This document shows positions 43,137 through 52,697 of a DNA stretch of 52,881 nt, one piece after another. The stretch covers positions 1 to 52,881 of the forward strand of contig QOQB01000010.1 in NCBI GenBank assembly GCA_003331305.1, written 5' to 3'. This DNA is from Flavobacteriales bacterium (GTDB taxonomy: Bacteria > Bacteroidota > Bacteroidia > Flavobacteriales > Flavobacteriaceae). Below the pieces are notes generated by a model, which did not search any database, had not been told where the DNA came from, and saw nothing but the letters and a program-made list of their open reading frames with translations. Both the position numbers and the translations under genes were made by a program. The first letter of the stretch is position 1. The number at the start of each line of letters is the position of its first letter.

Positions 43137-43853
43137 ATGCGATGGATACTTGCTTTTATAGGCTACATGGTGTTCCGTTTTCCGGGCGCACTCTTGGGTT
43201 TTTTTTTAGGAACGCTTTTAGAAGCGGGAAGTAATGGACGAATTAGAACCTCATTTCAAACCACACGGGTTTCAGCTCAAGAATTTGAACTACGATTGTT
43301 GGCATTGGCAAGCATGGTTATCAAAGCCGATGGCAAAACCACTCAGTCAGAACTAGACTATGTCCGTGCGCAGTTTGTACAGTTTTTTGGAAAAGATAGA
43401 GCAAACGAGATTTTTAGAATGTATAATGCGGATTTTAAAAAATCGGGTGTTACGGCCATGGAAATCGGACAGTTTTTGGTAAATCGTACCCGTTACGAAG
43501 CGCGTTTGCAAATGCTCGACTTTTTGTTTCGCATTGCCAAAGCCGATGGAAAAGTGTCGCCTGTTGAGGTAGAAAAACTCACCGAAATAGCAGGCTACAT
43601 GCGCATTAACGGGGCAGATTTTAACAGCATAAAAGCCATGTTTGTTGCTCAAACCGATAGCGCCTACACTATTTTAGAAGTCTCTAAAGCTTCAACAGAA
43701 ACAGAAATTAAGAAAGCATATCGAGACTTGGTCAAAAAACACCATCCCGACAGAGTTCGTAACTTAGGCCCTGCTGCCGAAAAGGCTGCTAAGGAAAAGT
43801 TTCAGCGCATTCAACAAGCATATGAAGCTATTAAAAACGAACGCGGATTTTAA
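43137..43853 (+). CDS. TerB/DnaJ-domain protein (DjlA-like)
   Basis: A 238-residue protein with one N-terminal hydrophobic helix (about 3-27), a TerB-like domain (about 45-165, with VIKADGKTTQSELDYV and IAKADGKVSPVEVEKL, a duplicated acidic helix pair) and a C-terminal J domain (about 176-237) with the HPD tripeptide in KKHHPDRVR. Same layout as DjlA, a membrane-anchored DnaK co-chaperone. First of a three-gene run with the next two genes (5-nt gap, then 4-nt overlap). Confidence 0.93.
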   Translation: MRWILAFIGYMVFRFPGALLGFFLGTLLEAGSNGRIRTSFQTTRVSAQEFELRLLALASMVIKADGKTTQSELDYVRAQFVQFFGKDRANEIFRMYNADFKKSGVTAMEIGQFLVNRTRYEARLQMLDFLFRIAKADGKVSPVEVEKLTEIAGYMRINGADFNSIKAMFVAQTDSAYTILEVSKASTETEIKKAYRDLVKKHHPDRVRNLGPAAEKAAKEKFQRIQQAYEAIKNERGF

Positions 43854-43858
43854 TTCTT

Positions 43859-44437
43859 ATGGACGACTTTCTTTTTTACACCAAACTTGGGCTGTATCAC
43901 ATCTTAGATCCTAAAGCATACGATCATTTACTTTTTTTGGTGGTACTTACCCTGCCTTATTTCTATAAACAAATGCGCCAATTGCTGGTTTTGGTTACTG
44001 TTTTTACACTTGGACATACGGCATCGCTTTGGGCTGCATCTGCTGGAATTTTAAACATTTCGGCATCTTGGATTGAGTTCTTAATACCCACAACGATTTT
44101 ACTAACCGCCCTACATGTACTGTATTGGAATTCGAGTATAGTCACAAAATCATCTGCACCATTTATGCTTTTGGCGGTGTTTTTTGGTGTCATCCACGGT
44201 CTTGGATTTTCTAATTATTTTTCAATGGTTTTTGCTGGCAATGGCATCAGCTTACCGCTTTTTTACTTTACACTTGGTATTGAAGCAGCTCAAATACTTG
44301 TCGTGATAGCCGTGGTTTTTTTAAACACGGTACTAAGTCATTTGGGTGTTTCTAAGCGTGATCGTTTGCTTGTGGGGAGTAGCATAATTATCGGTATTTT
44401 AGGGCCCATTCTGATTTCATCCTCAAGCTCATTATGA
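43859..44437 (+). CDS. HupE/UreJ-family membrane protein
   Basis: A 192-residue protein of about six membrane helices. YDHLLFLVVLTLPY, VFTLGHTASLWAASAG, VFFGVIHGLGFSNYFSMVFA and GIEAAQILVVIAVVF match the HupE/UreJ group (residues H and G in LGHT and HGLGF). Group members are linked with nickel or cobalt import, but a role in metal import here is inference: no hydrogenase or urease genes lie nearby. Its stop overlaps the dCMP deaminase start (ATGA). Confidence 0.88.
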   Translation: MDDFLFYTKLGLYHILDPKAYDHLLFLVVLTLPYFYKQMRQLLVLVTVFTLGHTASLWAASAGILNISASWIEFLIPTTILLTALHVLYWNSSIVTKSSAPFMLLAVFFGVIHGLGFSNYFSMVFAGNGISLPLFYFTLGIEAAQILVVIAVVFLNTVLSHLGVSKRDRLLVGSSIIIGILGPILISSSSSL

Positions 44438-44865
44438 CAAAAGCTAAAAAAAAACAACTACGTTACGACACCGCTTACATGCGTATGGCGATGGAATGGG
44501 CGCAACTTTCGCATTGCGATCGCAAGAAAGTGGGCGCATTGATTGTAAAAGACCGTATGATTATTTCGGACGGTTACAACGGAACTCCGACGGGATTTGA
44601 AAACGAATGCGAAGACGAAGACCATTACACCAAATGGTATGTATTGCATGCCGAGGCGAATGCCATTATGAAAGTGGCGTCTTCTACGCAGTCTTGCGCA
44701 GGAGCAACGCTCTATATCACGCTTTCACCGTGTAAAGAATGTAGTAAACTTATTCATCAAGCGGGGATTAAACGCGTAGTTTACGCCAATGCGTATAAAG
44801 ACAGCTCCGGATTAGATTTTCTGGAGCGCGCAGGTGTAGCAATAGTAGCCCTGCCTCAAGAGTGA
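44434..44865 (+). CDS. Deoxycytidylate (dCMP) deaminase family
   Basis: A 143-residue zinc-dependent deaminase. The zinc site is HAEANAIMKVAS (HAE) with SPCKECSKLIHQAGI (PCxxC). The DGYNGTPTGFENECED and YMRMAMEWAQLSHCDRKKVG blocks match dCMP deaminase (ComEB-type), which makes dUMP for dTMP synthesis. Ten nt of its end overlap the small membrane protein gene on the other strand. Confidence 0.94.
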   Translation: MTKAKKKQLRYDTAYMRMAMEWAQLSHCDRKKVGALIVKDRMIISDGYNGTPTGFENECEDEDHYTKWYVLHAEANAIMKVASSTQSCAGATLYITLSPCKECSKLIHQAGIKRVVYANAYKDSSGLDFLERAGVAIVALPQE

Positions 44866-45059
44866 TTCTTGACTTTTTTCTGTATTCTTAGTGCGACTTG
44901 TAAAATCACCAATAAAACTACAGCACACAGGCTAGCTCCAACCCCAATAACGGCAGCAAAGCTATCACCCTCTAAAGGTGCATCAAAATCAATATGAAAT
45001 ACATTGAAAATAAGCAGGCCCGTTGCGAGAGCCAAAAAGATATAAATGAGGGTTTTCAT
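44856..45059 (-). CDS. Small two-helix membrane protein
   Basis: A 67-residue protein with two hydrophobic segments (about 4-19 and 35-55, VIGVGASLCAVVLLVILQVAL), a short acidic loop (FHIDFDAPLEGDS) and a basic C-terminal tail RIQKKVKNHS. No family recognised; such small proteins are common in flavobacterial genomes. Start taken at 45059 (MKTLIYIFLA), with an upstream alternative at 45107. A weak AGATTAC/GTAATCT hairpin lies at 45076-45093. Confidence 0.7.
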   Translation of the reverse strand: MKTLIYIFLALATGLLIFNVFHIDFDAPLEGDSFAAVIGVGASLCAVVLLVILQVALRIQKKVKNHS

Positions 45060-45228
45060 AAGATTGTTTTCAAGCAGATTACACAAGTAATCTTGATTTT
45101 TAAACAAATATAGTTAAGTAGGTTTCAAAATCGACATTGAAGATTCACTTTAAGCTAAAATATAATTCATTAAATTAGGGTAATAATCTAAATAATTGTC
45201 GTAATCTTGCTCAAATTATTTATTACAC

Positions 45229-45417
45229 ATGCAAGGCACAGTTAAATTTTTCAACGAGTCAAAAGGTTTTGGCTTTATTACTACTGACTCAGGAGAAGAT
45301 GTTTTTGTACATATCAGCGCGTTAGATGGTCTATCAATCAATGAAGGCGACAGCGTGACATTTGAAATTGTTGACGGAAAAAGAGGTAAGGCAGCAAGCG
45401 ACGTAAAACTTGCTTAA
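45229..45417 (+). CDS. Cold-shock domain protein CspA-like
   Basis: A 62-residue cold-shock domain protein. RNP1-like KGFGFITT and RNP2-like VFVHISAL motifs are intact; it binds single-stranded nucleic acid and acts as an RNA chaperone. Shorter than the ~67 of E. coli CspA, as usual in Bacteroidetes. The upstream 169 bp has a TAATCTTG (45202-45209, one mismatch to the -7 consensus), 19 nt before the ATG, and otherwise only AT-rich sequence. A run of eight Ts follows the stop after 9 nt and may end transcription. Confidence 0.95.
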   Translation: MQGTVKFFNESKGFGFITTDSGEDVFVHISALDGLSINEGDSVTFEIVDGKRGKAASDVKLA

Positions 45418-45456
45418 GCTTTAGCGTTTTTTTTCGGTCTCAGTGTTTGTTATCGA

Positions 45457-46029
45457 TTACGTAAAAAGTTGCTGCACATTTCCAGCAAACAGTTTTACGG
45501 CAATTGCCATGAGTACTACTCCAAAAATTTTACGGATAATATTTATACCTGATTGTCCTAACACACGCTCTATGCGTTTGGATGACTTCAGGACCGTATA
45601 AACAATTGCGATGTTGATGACAATGGCAACGATAATGTTTGCCACATCGTATTCTGCGCGCAACGATAACAATGAGGTAAGCGTTCCTGCTCCTGCAATC
45701 AAGGGAAAGGCTATGGGTACTATTGAGGCTGTTTCAGAAGACTCATCTTTGTATAGCTGGATGCCTAAAATCATTTCGAGCGCTAAGAAGAAAATGATTA
45801 GCGCACCCGCAACGGCAAACGAGTTTACATCGATGCCAATAAGCTTCAAGATACTTTCACCCAAGAATAAAAAACCAATCATGATAACCCCCGCTACCAG
45901 CGAGGCTTTCTCAGATTGAATATGCCCAACCTTTTGACGGAGTCCAATAATAACGGGTGTGCTGCCGATAATATCTATTACGGCAAACAGCACCATAGTA
46001 CACGTGATGATTTCTTTTAGGCTAAGCAT
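45457..46029 (-). CDS. MarC-family integral membrane protein
   Basis: A 190-residue protein with six membrane helices and the MarC-family blocks VLFAVIDIIGSTPVIIGL, GAGTLTSLLSLRAEYDVANI and SGINIIRKIFGVVLMAIAV. Function of MarC proteins is unknown (earlier claims of a role in drug resistance do not hold for E. coli MarC). Start at 46029 is favoured by a -7 element 4 nt upstream; the longer ORF to 46059 would be transcribed from nowhere obvious. Divergent from the DUF3109 gene. Confidence 0.92.
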   Translation of the reverse strand: MLSLKEIITCTMVLFAVIDIIGSTPVIIGLRQKVGHIQSEKASLVAGVIMIGFLFLGESILKLIGIDVNSFAVAGALIIFFLALEMILGIQLYKDESSETASIVPIAFPLIAGAGTLTSLLSLRAEYDVANIIVAIVINIAIVYTVLKSSKRIERVLGQSGINIIRKIFGVVLMAIAVKLFAGNVQQLFT

Positions 46030-46033
46030 GAAG

Positions 46034-46041
46034 CAAAGATA
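46034..46041 (-). promoter_or_regulatory. -7 element TATCTTTG for the marC-like gene
   Basis: Exact TAnnTTTG on the minus strand, 4 nt before the ATG at 46029. Confidence 0.55.
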
Positions 46042-46064
46042 CTTTTTTTGTGCAATCAATATTG

Positions 46065-46072
46065 TAGTTTAG
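46065..46072 (+). promoter_or_regulatory. -7-like element TAGTTTAG for the DUF3109 gene
   Basis: One-mismatch TAnnTTTG, 4 nt before the ATG at 46077; the same TTTAG ending, and the same ATTG in front of it, is seen before recA. Confidence 0.4.
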
Positions 46073-46076
46073 CATC

Positions 46077-46658
46077 ATGTTCCAATTAGGAAAAACATTG
46101 ATTTCTGAAACGCTATTTGAGCAAGCTTTTACGTGTGATGTGTCGGCCTGCAAAGGAGCATGTTGTGTTGAGGGAGAGGCAGGCGCTCCCTTAGAATTGG
46201 ACGAGATTGAGCAACTAAAAACGCATTGGCACGAAGTTAAACCCTATTTAACTAAAAAAGGTATTACTGCGCTCGAAGCACAAGGCGTGGCTACCCAGAA
46301 CGCTTTTAAAGAATGGGAAACCCCTTTAATAGACGGTAAAGCTTGTGCCTATATAAACTATGACGATACCGGTATAGCGCAATGTGGCATTGAGCAAGCA
46401 CATCGTCATGGGGATACCAAATTACAAAAACCCATTTCGTGTCATTTATATCCCGTTCGAATAAAAAATTACAGCGCTTTTGTTGCCGTCAATTACCACG
46501 AATGGTCTATTTGTAGCTCAGGCTGTGATTTGGGGCAGACATTAAAACGTCCGCTGTACCAATTTGTGCAAGATGCGTTTGTACGAAAATTTGGAAAAGC
46601 GTGGTATGATGCGCTGCATGTGGCGGCACAAGAATTTGCCAATCAACAAAAAGAATAA
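46077..46658 (+). CDS. DUF3109 family cysteine-rich protein
   Basis: A 193-residue protein with a cysteine-rich N-terminus TCDVSACKGACCVEGEAGAP and more paired cysteines later (KACAYINYDD, AQCGIEQAH, SCHLYPVRI, ICSSGCDLG). This pattern resembles the YkgJ/CxxCxxCC-type metal-binding proteins and the DUF3109 family. It likely binds zinc or an Fe-S cluster; function is unknown. Its promoter is shared with the divergent MarC gene. Confidence 0.88.
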   Translation: MFQLGKTLISETLFEQAFTCDVSACKGACCVEGEAGAPLELDEIEQLKTHWHEVKPYLTKKGITALEAQGVATQNAFKEWETPLIDGKACAYINYDDTGIAQCGIEQAHRHGDTKLQKPISCHLYPVRIKNYSAFVAVNYHEWSICSSGCDLGQTLKRPLYQFVQDAFVRKFGKAWYDALHVAAQEFANQQKE

Positions 46659-46745
46659 ATGCTTTGCTTCCCATAAGACCGTTTTTAACTTGCTTTAAAT
46701 CAGCATATTAAAATCAAGTTTTTACAGTTGTTTTTGTAGGGGAAA

Positions 46746-46813
46746 CCTTAATTTTTGTTAAAAACTATAAGGCATTGTGGAAAAGTATGCCTTTCATTTG
46801 TCCTTAATTTTTG
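46746..46813. promoter_or_regulatory. Paired repeats upstream of nrdB (possible operator region)
   Basis: Direct repeat CCTTAATTTTTG at 46746-46757 and 46802-46813 (exact, 12 nt) flanks an inverted repeat AAGGCAT (46769-46775) - 11 nt - ATGCCTT (46787-46793). The 204-bp nrdB upstream region has no other ORF. I see no match I would call an NrdR box. Confidence 0.45.
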
Positions 46814-46862
46814 GAACATTTGTAGAGCACTAAGCATCCCACTTTAACATTTAAAAAAAATT

Positions 46863-47846
46863 ATGTCAGTTTCTGTAGAACCCATTTTGTCTGAAAACAA
46901 GAATCGCTTCGTTATTTTCCCTATTCAACACCACGATATTTGGGAGTGGTACAAGAAGCAAGAAGCCTGTTTTTGGACGGCAGAAGAAATTGATTTACAT
47001 CAAGATTTAACAGATTGGTCAACAAAACTGAGCGATGATGAGCGCTATTTTGTAAAGCATATTTTGGCATTTTTTGCTGCTTCTGACGGAATTGTAAACG
47101 AAAACTTGGCGGAGAACTTTGTAAATGAAGTGCAATACAGCGAAGCTAAATTTTTCTACGGATTTCAAATCATGATGGAAAACATTCACTCAGAAACGTA
47201 TTCGTTGCTTATAGACACTTACGTAAAAGATGAAGCAGAAAAAAACAGCCTTTTTCAAGCCATTGAGGTATTCCCTGCTATCAAGAAAAAGGCAGATTGG
47301 GCACTCCGTTGGATAGATTCAGACTCATTTGCAGAGCGACTTATTGCGTTTGCAGCAGTTGAAGGTATTTTCTTCTCTGGCGCGTTTTGCTCTATTTTCT
47401 GGCTTAAGAAACGCGGCTTGATGCCAGGATTAACGTTTTCAAACGAATTAATTTCTCGTGACGAGGGTATGCATTGTGACTTTGCTGTCCACTTGCACAA
47501 CACGCACTTGGTGAATAAAGTACCAAAAGAACGAATTCGAGAAATTATCATTGACGCGCTTAACATTGAGCGTGAATTTATCACTGAATCCCTTCCAGTG
47601 AGTCTTATTGGAATGAACGCCAAACTGATGACACAGTATTTGGAGTTTGTTACTGATCGCCTACTTTTAGAGCTCAACTTAGAAAAAGAGTTCAACGTGT
47701 CTAACCCCTTTGATTTTATGGATATGATTTCGCTTCAAGGAAAAACAAATTTCTTTGAAAAGCGTGTGTCTGAATACCAAAAAGCGGGTGTGATGAACCA
47801 AGAAACAGAAAAAGAAGAAAAGTACTCGTTCGGAGACGACTTTTAG
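46863..47846 (+). CDS. nrdB: Ribonucleoside-diphosphate reductase, beta subunit (class Ia)
   Basis: A 327-residue radical-bearing subunit. [16 protein letters not shown] carries a diiron carboxylate; [16 protein letters not shown] gives the Glu, His and radical Tyr; [20 protein letters not shown] and [19 protein letters not shown] give the remaining ligands. The enzyme needs oxygen to form its Tyr radical, consistent with an aerobe. nrdA follows after 79 nt. The C-terminus ([12 protein letters not shown]) is the tail that docks into the alpha subunit. Confidence 0.98.
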   Translation: MSVSVEPILSENKNRFVIFPIQHHDIWEWYKKQEACFWTAEEIDLHQDLTDWSTKLSDDERYFVKHILAFFAASDGIVNENLAENFVNEVQYSEAKFFYGFQIMMENIHSETYSLLIDTYVKDEAEKNSLFQAIEVFPAIKKKADWALRWIDSDSFAERLIAFAAVEGIFFSGAFCSIFWLKKRGLMPGLTFSNELISRDEGMHCDFAVHLHNTHLVNKVPKERIREIIIDALNIEREFITESLPVSLIGMNAKLMTQYLEFVTDRLLLELNLEKEFNVSNPFDFMDMISLQGKTNFFEKRVSEYQKAGVMNQETEKEEKYSFGDDF

Positions 47847-47925
47847 TCTGCCCCTCAACGCTGTACAGGTAACGTTGGTCCATTTGGACTTGCGATTTAT
47901 TAACCAATAAAAACATTAATAAACT

Positions 47926-50343
47926 ATGTATGTAGTCAAAAGAGATGGGCGCAAAGAACCCATCATGTTCGACAAGATTACGGCGCGAGTACGTAAGTTG
48001 TGCTATGGCCTAAACGAGCGTGTTGATCCTGTAAAAGTTGCCATGAAAGTTATTGAAGGTTTGTATGACGGTGTAACCACCTCAGAACTTGACAGCCTTG
48101 CCGCAGAAACCGCGGCCTCTATGACAACCGTACACCCTGACTACGCACAACTCGCCGCACGAATTTCCGTTTCCAACTTGCACAAAAACACCAAAAAATC
48201 GTTTTCGGAAACCATGTCTGATCTCTATGAGTATGTGAATCCTCGTACCGAGAAGAAGTCGCCTTTGCTATCCGAGGAGGTATACAATGTGATACAAGAA
48301 AATGCCGATTTGCTTGACTCTACCATCATTTACAATCGTGATTTTGGGTATGATTATTTTGGATTCAAAACGCTTGAACGTTCTTATCTTCTGAAAATAA
48401 ACGGAAATATAGCCGAGCGTCCACAGCATATGCTGATGCGTGTTTCGGTAGGGATTCATCCAACCGACTTAGACGCCGCTATTGAGACCTATCACCTTAT
48501 GTCTAAGCGTTATTTTACGCACGCTACGCCAACTCTTTTTAACTCTGGAACGCCAAAGCCACAGATGTCCTCATGTTTCTTACTGTCCATGCGCGATGAC
48601 AGCATCGACGGCATTTATGATACCCTAAAACAGACAGCAAAGATTTCACAGTCAGCAGGGGGTATTGGACTATCTATCCACAATGTACGTGCCACAGGCT
48701 CATACATTGCAGGAACAAACGGTACATCCAACGGAATTGTGCCGATGCTTCGTGTATACAACGATACGGCGCGTTATGTGGATCAAGGGGGAGGAAAGCG
48801 CAAAGGATCTTTTGCCATTTATGTAGAGCCGTGGCATGCGGATATTTTCGACTTTTTGGATTTAAAGAAAAACCATGGGAAGGAAGAAATGCGCGCACGC
48901 GACTTGTTCTACGCCATGTGGATTCCTGATTTGTTTATGAAGCGGGTAGAAGAAAACGCTGAATGGACACTTATGTGCCCTAACGAATGTCCAGGATTAT
49001 ATGACTGCCATAGCGAGGAATTTGAAAAAATGTACTTAAAGTACGAATCTGAAGACAGAGGTCGTAAAACGATCAAGGCTCGCGAACTTTGGGAGAAGAT
49101 TCTAGAATCCCAAATTGAAACAGGTACGCCGTATATGCTGTACAAAGACGCCGCAAACCGTAAGTCGAATCAAAAGAATTTGGGAACCATACGTTCTTCA
49201 AACTTATGTACCGAAATTATGGAGTTTACCTCTAAAGATGAGGTAGCTGTGTGTAACCTAGCATCTATTGCATTACCGATGTTTGTGAAAGATGGTGCAT
49301 TTGATCACAAAGAATTATACGATGTAACGCTACGCGTAACCAAAAACCTCAATCAGGTTATTGATCGCAACTACTATCCCGTTCAAGAAGCTGAGAATTC
49401 CAATATGCGCCACAGACCGGTAGGCTTGGGCGTACAAGGGCTTGCCGATACATTTATCAAACTGCGTTTGCCATTTACAAGCGAGGGCGCACAAACACTT
49501 AATCAAGAAATTTTTGAAACCATTTATTTTGCGTCCCTTACGGCATCCAAGGAAATGGCAAAAGTGGAAGGGCCCTATCAGTCATATAAAGGGTCGCCTA
49601 TTTCAAAAGGGGAATTCCAACACAATATGTGGGGAATCAAGGACGAGGAACTCAGCGGCCGTTGGGACTGGACTGGATTACGCAAGGAAATCAAGAAGCA
49701 CGGTGTTCGAAACTCGCTATTGATGGCACCTATGCCAACCGCATCTACCTCCCAAATTTTAGGGAATAACGAGTGCTTCGAACCTTACACCTCCAATATT
49801 TATACTCGCCGGGTGTTGTCTGGGGAGTTTATTGTAGTAAACAAGCACCTGTTGGAAGACTTAGTAAATCTGGGTCTTTGGGACGAGGACATGAAGCAAG
49901 AATTGATGCGTGCAAACGGATCCATTCAGCATATAGAAACGATTCCAGCAGACATTCGCGAGTTGTACAAAACAGTTTGGGAGATGAGCATGAAAGATAT
50001 TATTGATATGTCGCGTCACCGTGGATATTTCATTGATCAATCACAATCATTGAACTTATTTATGGAAGGCGCTACGATGTCAAAACTTACTTCGATGCAT
50101 TTCTATGCATGGAAGTCGGGCTTAAAAACTGGGATGTATTATTTGCGCACAAAATCTGCGGTGGATGCAATTAAATTTACCGTTAAGAAAAAGACAGAAG
50201 CTGTTCCTGCAGCTGAGGTTGCTACTACGCCCGCAGCAAAAGAATCAGTTGCCGTAGAACCGCTTTCTCCGTCTGAGCTAAAGGAAATGTTAGCCAAGTC
50301 AAAGGAAAGTGATGACGATGACTGCTTAATGTGTGGATCGTAA
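47926..50343 (+). CDS. nrdA: Ribonucleoside-diphosphate reductase, alpha subunit (class Ia)
   Basis: An 805-residue catalytic subunit: N-terminal ATP cone ([20 protein letters not shown]), then the ten-stranded core with SSCFLLSM, the active-site loop [11 protein letters not shown] (N-x-C-x-E) and [20 protein letters not shown]. The last residues CLMCGS hold the redox cysteine pair that passes electrons from thioredoxin. A low-complexity Ala/Glu/Pro stretch before the tail (about 750-785, [20 protein letters not shown]) is a flexible linker. The gene is complete, in the same strand as nrdB, and ends at a strong terminator. Confidence 0.98.
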   Translation: MYVVKRDGRKEPIMFDKITARVRKLCYGLNERVDPVKVAMKVIEGLYDGVTTSELDSLAAETAASMTTVHPDYAQLAARISVSNLHKNTKKSFSETMSDLYEYVNPRTEKKSPLLSEEVYNVIQENADLLDSTIIYNRDFGYDYFGFKTLERSYLLKINGNIAERPQHMLMRVSVGIHPTDLDAAIETYHLMSKRYFTHATPTLFNSGTPKPQMSSCFLLSMRDDSIDGIYDTLKQTAKISQSAGGIGLSIHNVRATGSYIAGTNGTSNGIVPMLRVYNDTARYVDQGGGKRKGSFAIYVEPWHADIFDFLDLKKNHGKEEMRARDLFYAMWIPDLFMKRVEENAEWTLMCPNECPGLYDCHSEEFEKMYLKYESEDRGRKTIKARELWEKILESQIETGTPYMLYKDAANRKSNQKNLGTIRSSNLCTEIMEFTSKDEVAVCNLASIALPMFVKDGAFDHKELYDVTLRVTKNLNQVIDRNYYPVQEAENSNMRHRPVGLGVQGLADTFIKLRLPFTSEGAQTLNQEIFETIYFASLTASKEMAKVEGPYQSYKGSPISKGEFQHNMWGIKDEELSGRWDWTGLRKEIKKHGVRNSLLMAPMPTASTSQILGNNECFEPYTSNIYTRRVLSGEFIVVNKHLLEDLVNLGLWDEDMKQELMRANGSIQHIETIPADIRELYKTVWEMSMKDIIDMSRHRGYFIDQSQSLNLFMEGATMSKLTSMHFYAWKSGLKTGMYYLRTKSAVDAIKFTVKKKTEAVPAAEVATTPAAKESVAVEPLSPSELKEMLAKSKESDDDDCLMCGS

Positions 50344-50360
50344 ATAATGAATGAGTAACA

Positions 50361-50392
50361 AAAAAAAGCGCTACGTGAGTAGCGCTTTTTTT
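50361..50392. terminator. Bidirectional intrinsic terminator between nrdA and the PiT gene
   Basis: A 14-bp perfect stem (50361-50374 and 50379-50392) with loop GTGA; GC core GCGCTAC/GTAGCGC and A/T arms that give a T run on either strand. Starts 17 nt after the nrdA stop and ends 1 nt before the PiT stop. Confidence 0.92.
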
Positions 50393-50393
50393 G

Positions 50394-52694
50394 TTAGCGA
50401 TCTTTTTGATCTTCGCTGACTCTTCGCGGTGCTACTTTTGGATCGAATTTTTGATAATAAAGCTCAATCAAATTGAAAGTAGCGACAATCAAATCTTTGG
50501 TTTCTATCATTAGGCTAAAGAAAAGCGTGGTGTTTTTAGGACTCTTTTCTTCTTTACTCCGCGTTCGAAGTACCTGTTGGTTTATCTTTTCGTCAATGTT
50601 TGAAAAGAGGATTTCTTTCTTAGGAAGGATTTCACTCACGGCATTGAAATCGGTCATATCAAATGCAAAACGGATTTCTGCAAACAACTCGTCCAAATCC
50701 AGTTGGGTTTCTTTGAGTTCTTTAATCTGCGAATACTTTAACTGGCGGTGGTTGTTGCTCACGTGTTTGTGCGACGCCTTGGTAATGTACTCTAATGATT
50801 GCGCCATATCTTCCAAAATACTTATCAAGTTGATGTAGAAATGGCTTACTGCTACACTTTCTTCATCCTTTTCTTGAATAAAATAGAACAGCTCGTTGCG
50901 TAGTTTTTCGATTTCTTTACTAAGACGTACGACGTCTTTTTTCGCGATGCGTAGTTCTTCAGCGTTTAGCTTTGCTAGGCCATTTACAGAAGCAAGATAA
51001 ATCTCGTTACACTTGCTCACCATCATCGATACATTATAGGCACTTTCTACTATGATACCTTGGACTGATGAACTTTCAATCATTTGTAAATCACGTTCCC
51101 GTTTAGATTCTTCCACATTGCCTTTGTGCTTGCGATAATTTCTCAAAAGCAGAAAAGCAGTAAAGACGAGTAGCCCCAACAAAGCTGGTAATTTACCAGT
51201 GTAAATAATGACCGCTACAATGCCACAAGCCGTAAATGCCGTAAATGCCGTAAGAAACCACCCTGCAATTACATTTAATACACCTGCCACGCGATATACA
51301 GCACTGTCTGCGCCCCAAGCACGATCGGCGAGTGAAGTCCCCATAGCTACCATAAAAGTGACGTACGTGGTTGACAAGGGCAATTTATAAGATGTTGCAA
51401 TTGAGATAAGTACTGCAGCTACCGTAAGGTTTATGGATGCTCTAATATTGTCGAACGCGGGTGCGTCTTCTGATTTTACATAGCGCTTTGCTTTAACAGG
51501 CGTAAAGCGCGCCTTCACTTTTTTTGTAAATATGGATGGTGTAACGGCTTCCACAACTCGTACCGAACCCACAAAAGCCCGAACCAAACTACGCGAAAAT
51601 GCATTTGACTCAAAGCGTTCGTTTGTGCGGTCTTGACGTGATAATTCTATAGAGGTTTTAAGTACTTCTTGTGCCTTGGATGAAAACCACAATGTTACAA
51701 CCATTACTAAGCCCGCAATAATGAGTAGTGCGGTTGGCGTTGCTACTTTTGCCGATAAGAACGACATATTGAAAAGTTCGGCGGTAACACCTGATACTTT
51801 CCATGCTTCGTAGGATTGCCATGCTGCAATGGGAACACCAATAAAATTCACTAAGTCGTTGCCCGCAAATGCCAATGCCAACGAAAAGGTTCCTACGATA
51901 ATAACAAGCTTATATACATCTGTGCGGAAAATATAGGTTGCGAACAAAGAAAGTGATGTCCAAATCAGCCAACTCACACCAAGTACGCGTTGGGCCTGTG
52001 TGGTTACAAAATCTTTAAGCGATATACCTCCTAGAAATTCATAGGTGTTATCTGCAAATGGAGTTCCTTTAATACCTTTTGCAAGGATAAAATAGGTAAT
52101 TGCCGTTAGGGCAATGCCTCCAAAAACAGCTCCCATCCATTTTGGGTTATCCTTAAAATGAAAGGTTAGGATCAGCCTACTTATATATTGTACGACCGCA
52201 CCTACCGTAAAGGCAATAAAAACCGAGAGTAGTATCCCCAAAATAATCTGTGATGCTTTGCTAACGTTGATAAATTCATAAAGCGATTCATCAGCATTGC
52301 CCCAATATATTTTTACTAGCGATATGGCTACGGCAGCACCCAATAGTTCAAAGACAATGGACACTGTAGTTGAGGTAGGCATTCCAAGGGTGTTAAAGAA
52401 GTCTAAGAGTAAAATATCGGTCAGCATCACCGCCATAAAAATGACCATGATTTCATCGAAATAAAACAAATCTGGATTAAAGATGCCTTTTCTTGCCACT
52501 TCCATAAGTCCGCTGGAGAAAATGGCCCCAGCAGCTACCCCCAAACTGGCAATAATCATCACTGTTCTGAAGCTTATTGCTTTAGAGCCAATGGCCGAAT
52601 TAAGGAAGTTAACAGCATCATTACTAACGCCCACAACCAAATCTGCGGTGGCAAGTACCGCAAGAGCAATAATGATGACCAGGTAAAAATCCAT
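50394..52694 (-). CDS. Inorganic phosphate transporter (PiT family) with C-terminal PhoU-like domain
   Basis: A 766-residue membrane protein. Two PiT repeats are visible: GVSNDAVNFLNSAIGSKAIS near the N-terminus and FAGNDLVNFIGVPIAA in the middle (both GxNDxxN-like), with MLTDILLLDFFNTLGMPTST and ISIATSYKLPLSTTYVTFM. It has about ten or more membrane helices, then a soluble helical part of ~220 residues (RERDLQMIESSSVQ to the end), resembling the PhoU-like regulator domain often encoded beside PiT genes. So transporter and regulator seem fused. It takes up phosphate or metal-phosphate with H+ or Na+. The TonB-dependent receptor gene just upstream ends 3 nt before its start, so they are likely co-transcribed. 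Confidence 0.93.
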   Translation of the reverse strand: MDFYLVIIIALAVLATADLVVGVSNDAVNFLNSAIGSKAISFRTVMIIASLGVAAGAIFSSGLMEVARKGIFNPDLFYFDEIMVIFMAVMLTDILLLDFFNTLGMPTSTTVSIVFELLGAAVAISLVKIYWGNADESLYEFINVSKASQIILGILLSVFIAFTVGAVVQYISRLILTFHFKDNPKWMGAVFGGIALTAITYFILAKGIKGTPFADNTYEFLGGISLKDFVTTQAQRVLGVSWLIWTSLSLFATYIFRTDVYKLVIIVGTFSLALAFAGNDLVNFIGVPIAAWQSYEAWKVSGVTAELFNMSFLSAKVATPTALLIIAGLVMVVTLWFSSKAQEVLKTSIELSRQDRTNERFESNAFSRSLVRAFVGSVRVVEAVTPSIFTKKVKARFTPVKAKRYVKSEDAPAFDNIRASINLTVAAVLISIATSYKLPLSTTYVTFMVAMGTSLADRAWGADSAVYRVAGVLNVIAGWFLTAFTAFTACGIVAVIIYTGKLPALLGLLVFTAFLLLRNYRKHKGNVEESKRERDLQMIESSSVQGIIVESAYNVSMMVSKCNEIYLASVNGLAKLNAEELRIAKKDVVRLSKEIEKLRNELFYFIQEKDEESVAVSHFYINLISILEDMAQSLEYITKASHKHVSNNHRQLKYSQIKELKETQLDLDELFAEIRFAFDMTDFNAVSEILPKKEILFSNIDEKINQQVLRTRSKEEKSPKNTTLFFSLMIETKDLIVATFNLIELYYQKFDPKVAPRRVSEDQKDR

Positions 52695-52697
52695 GGT

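Noticed and set aside
45061-45228. Riboswitch or thermosensor before the cold-shock gene
   Set aside because: The region is AT-rich with one 7-bp hairpin (45076-45093) far from the start codon; nothing conserved enough to claim.
46776-46786. TGTGGAAAA as a possible DnaA box near nrdB
   Set aside because: Only a partial match to TGTGGATAA and no second box nearby; no origin features (no dnaA or dnaN gene, no box cluster).
46659-46862. NrdR boxes before nrdB
   Set aside because: Looked for the paired ACAnnATATnnTGT-like pattern; none good enough to report.
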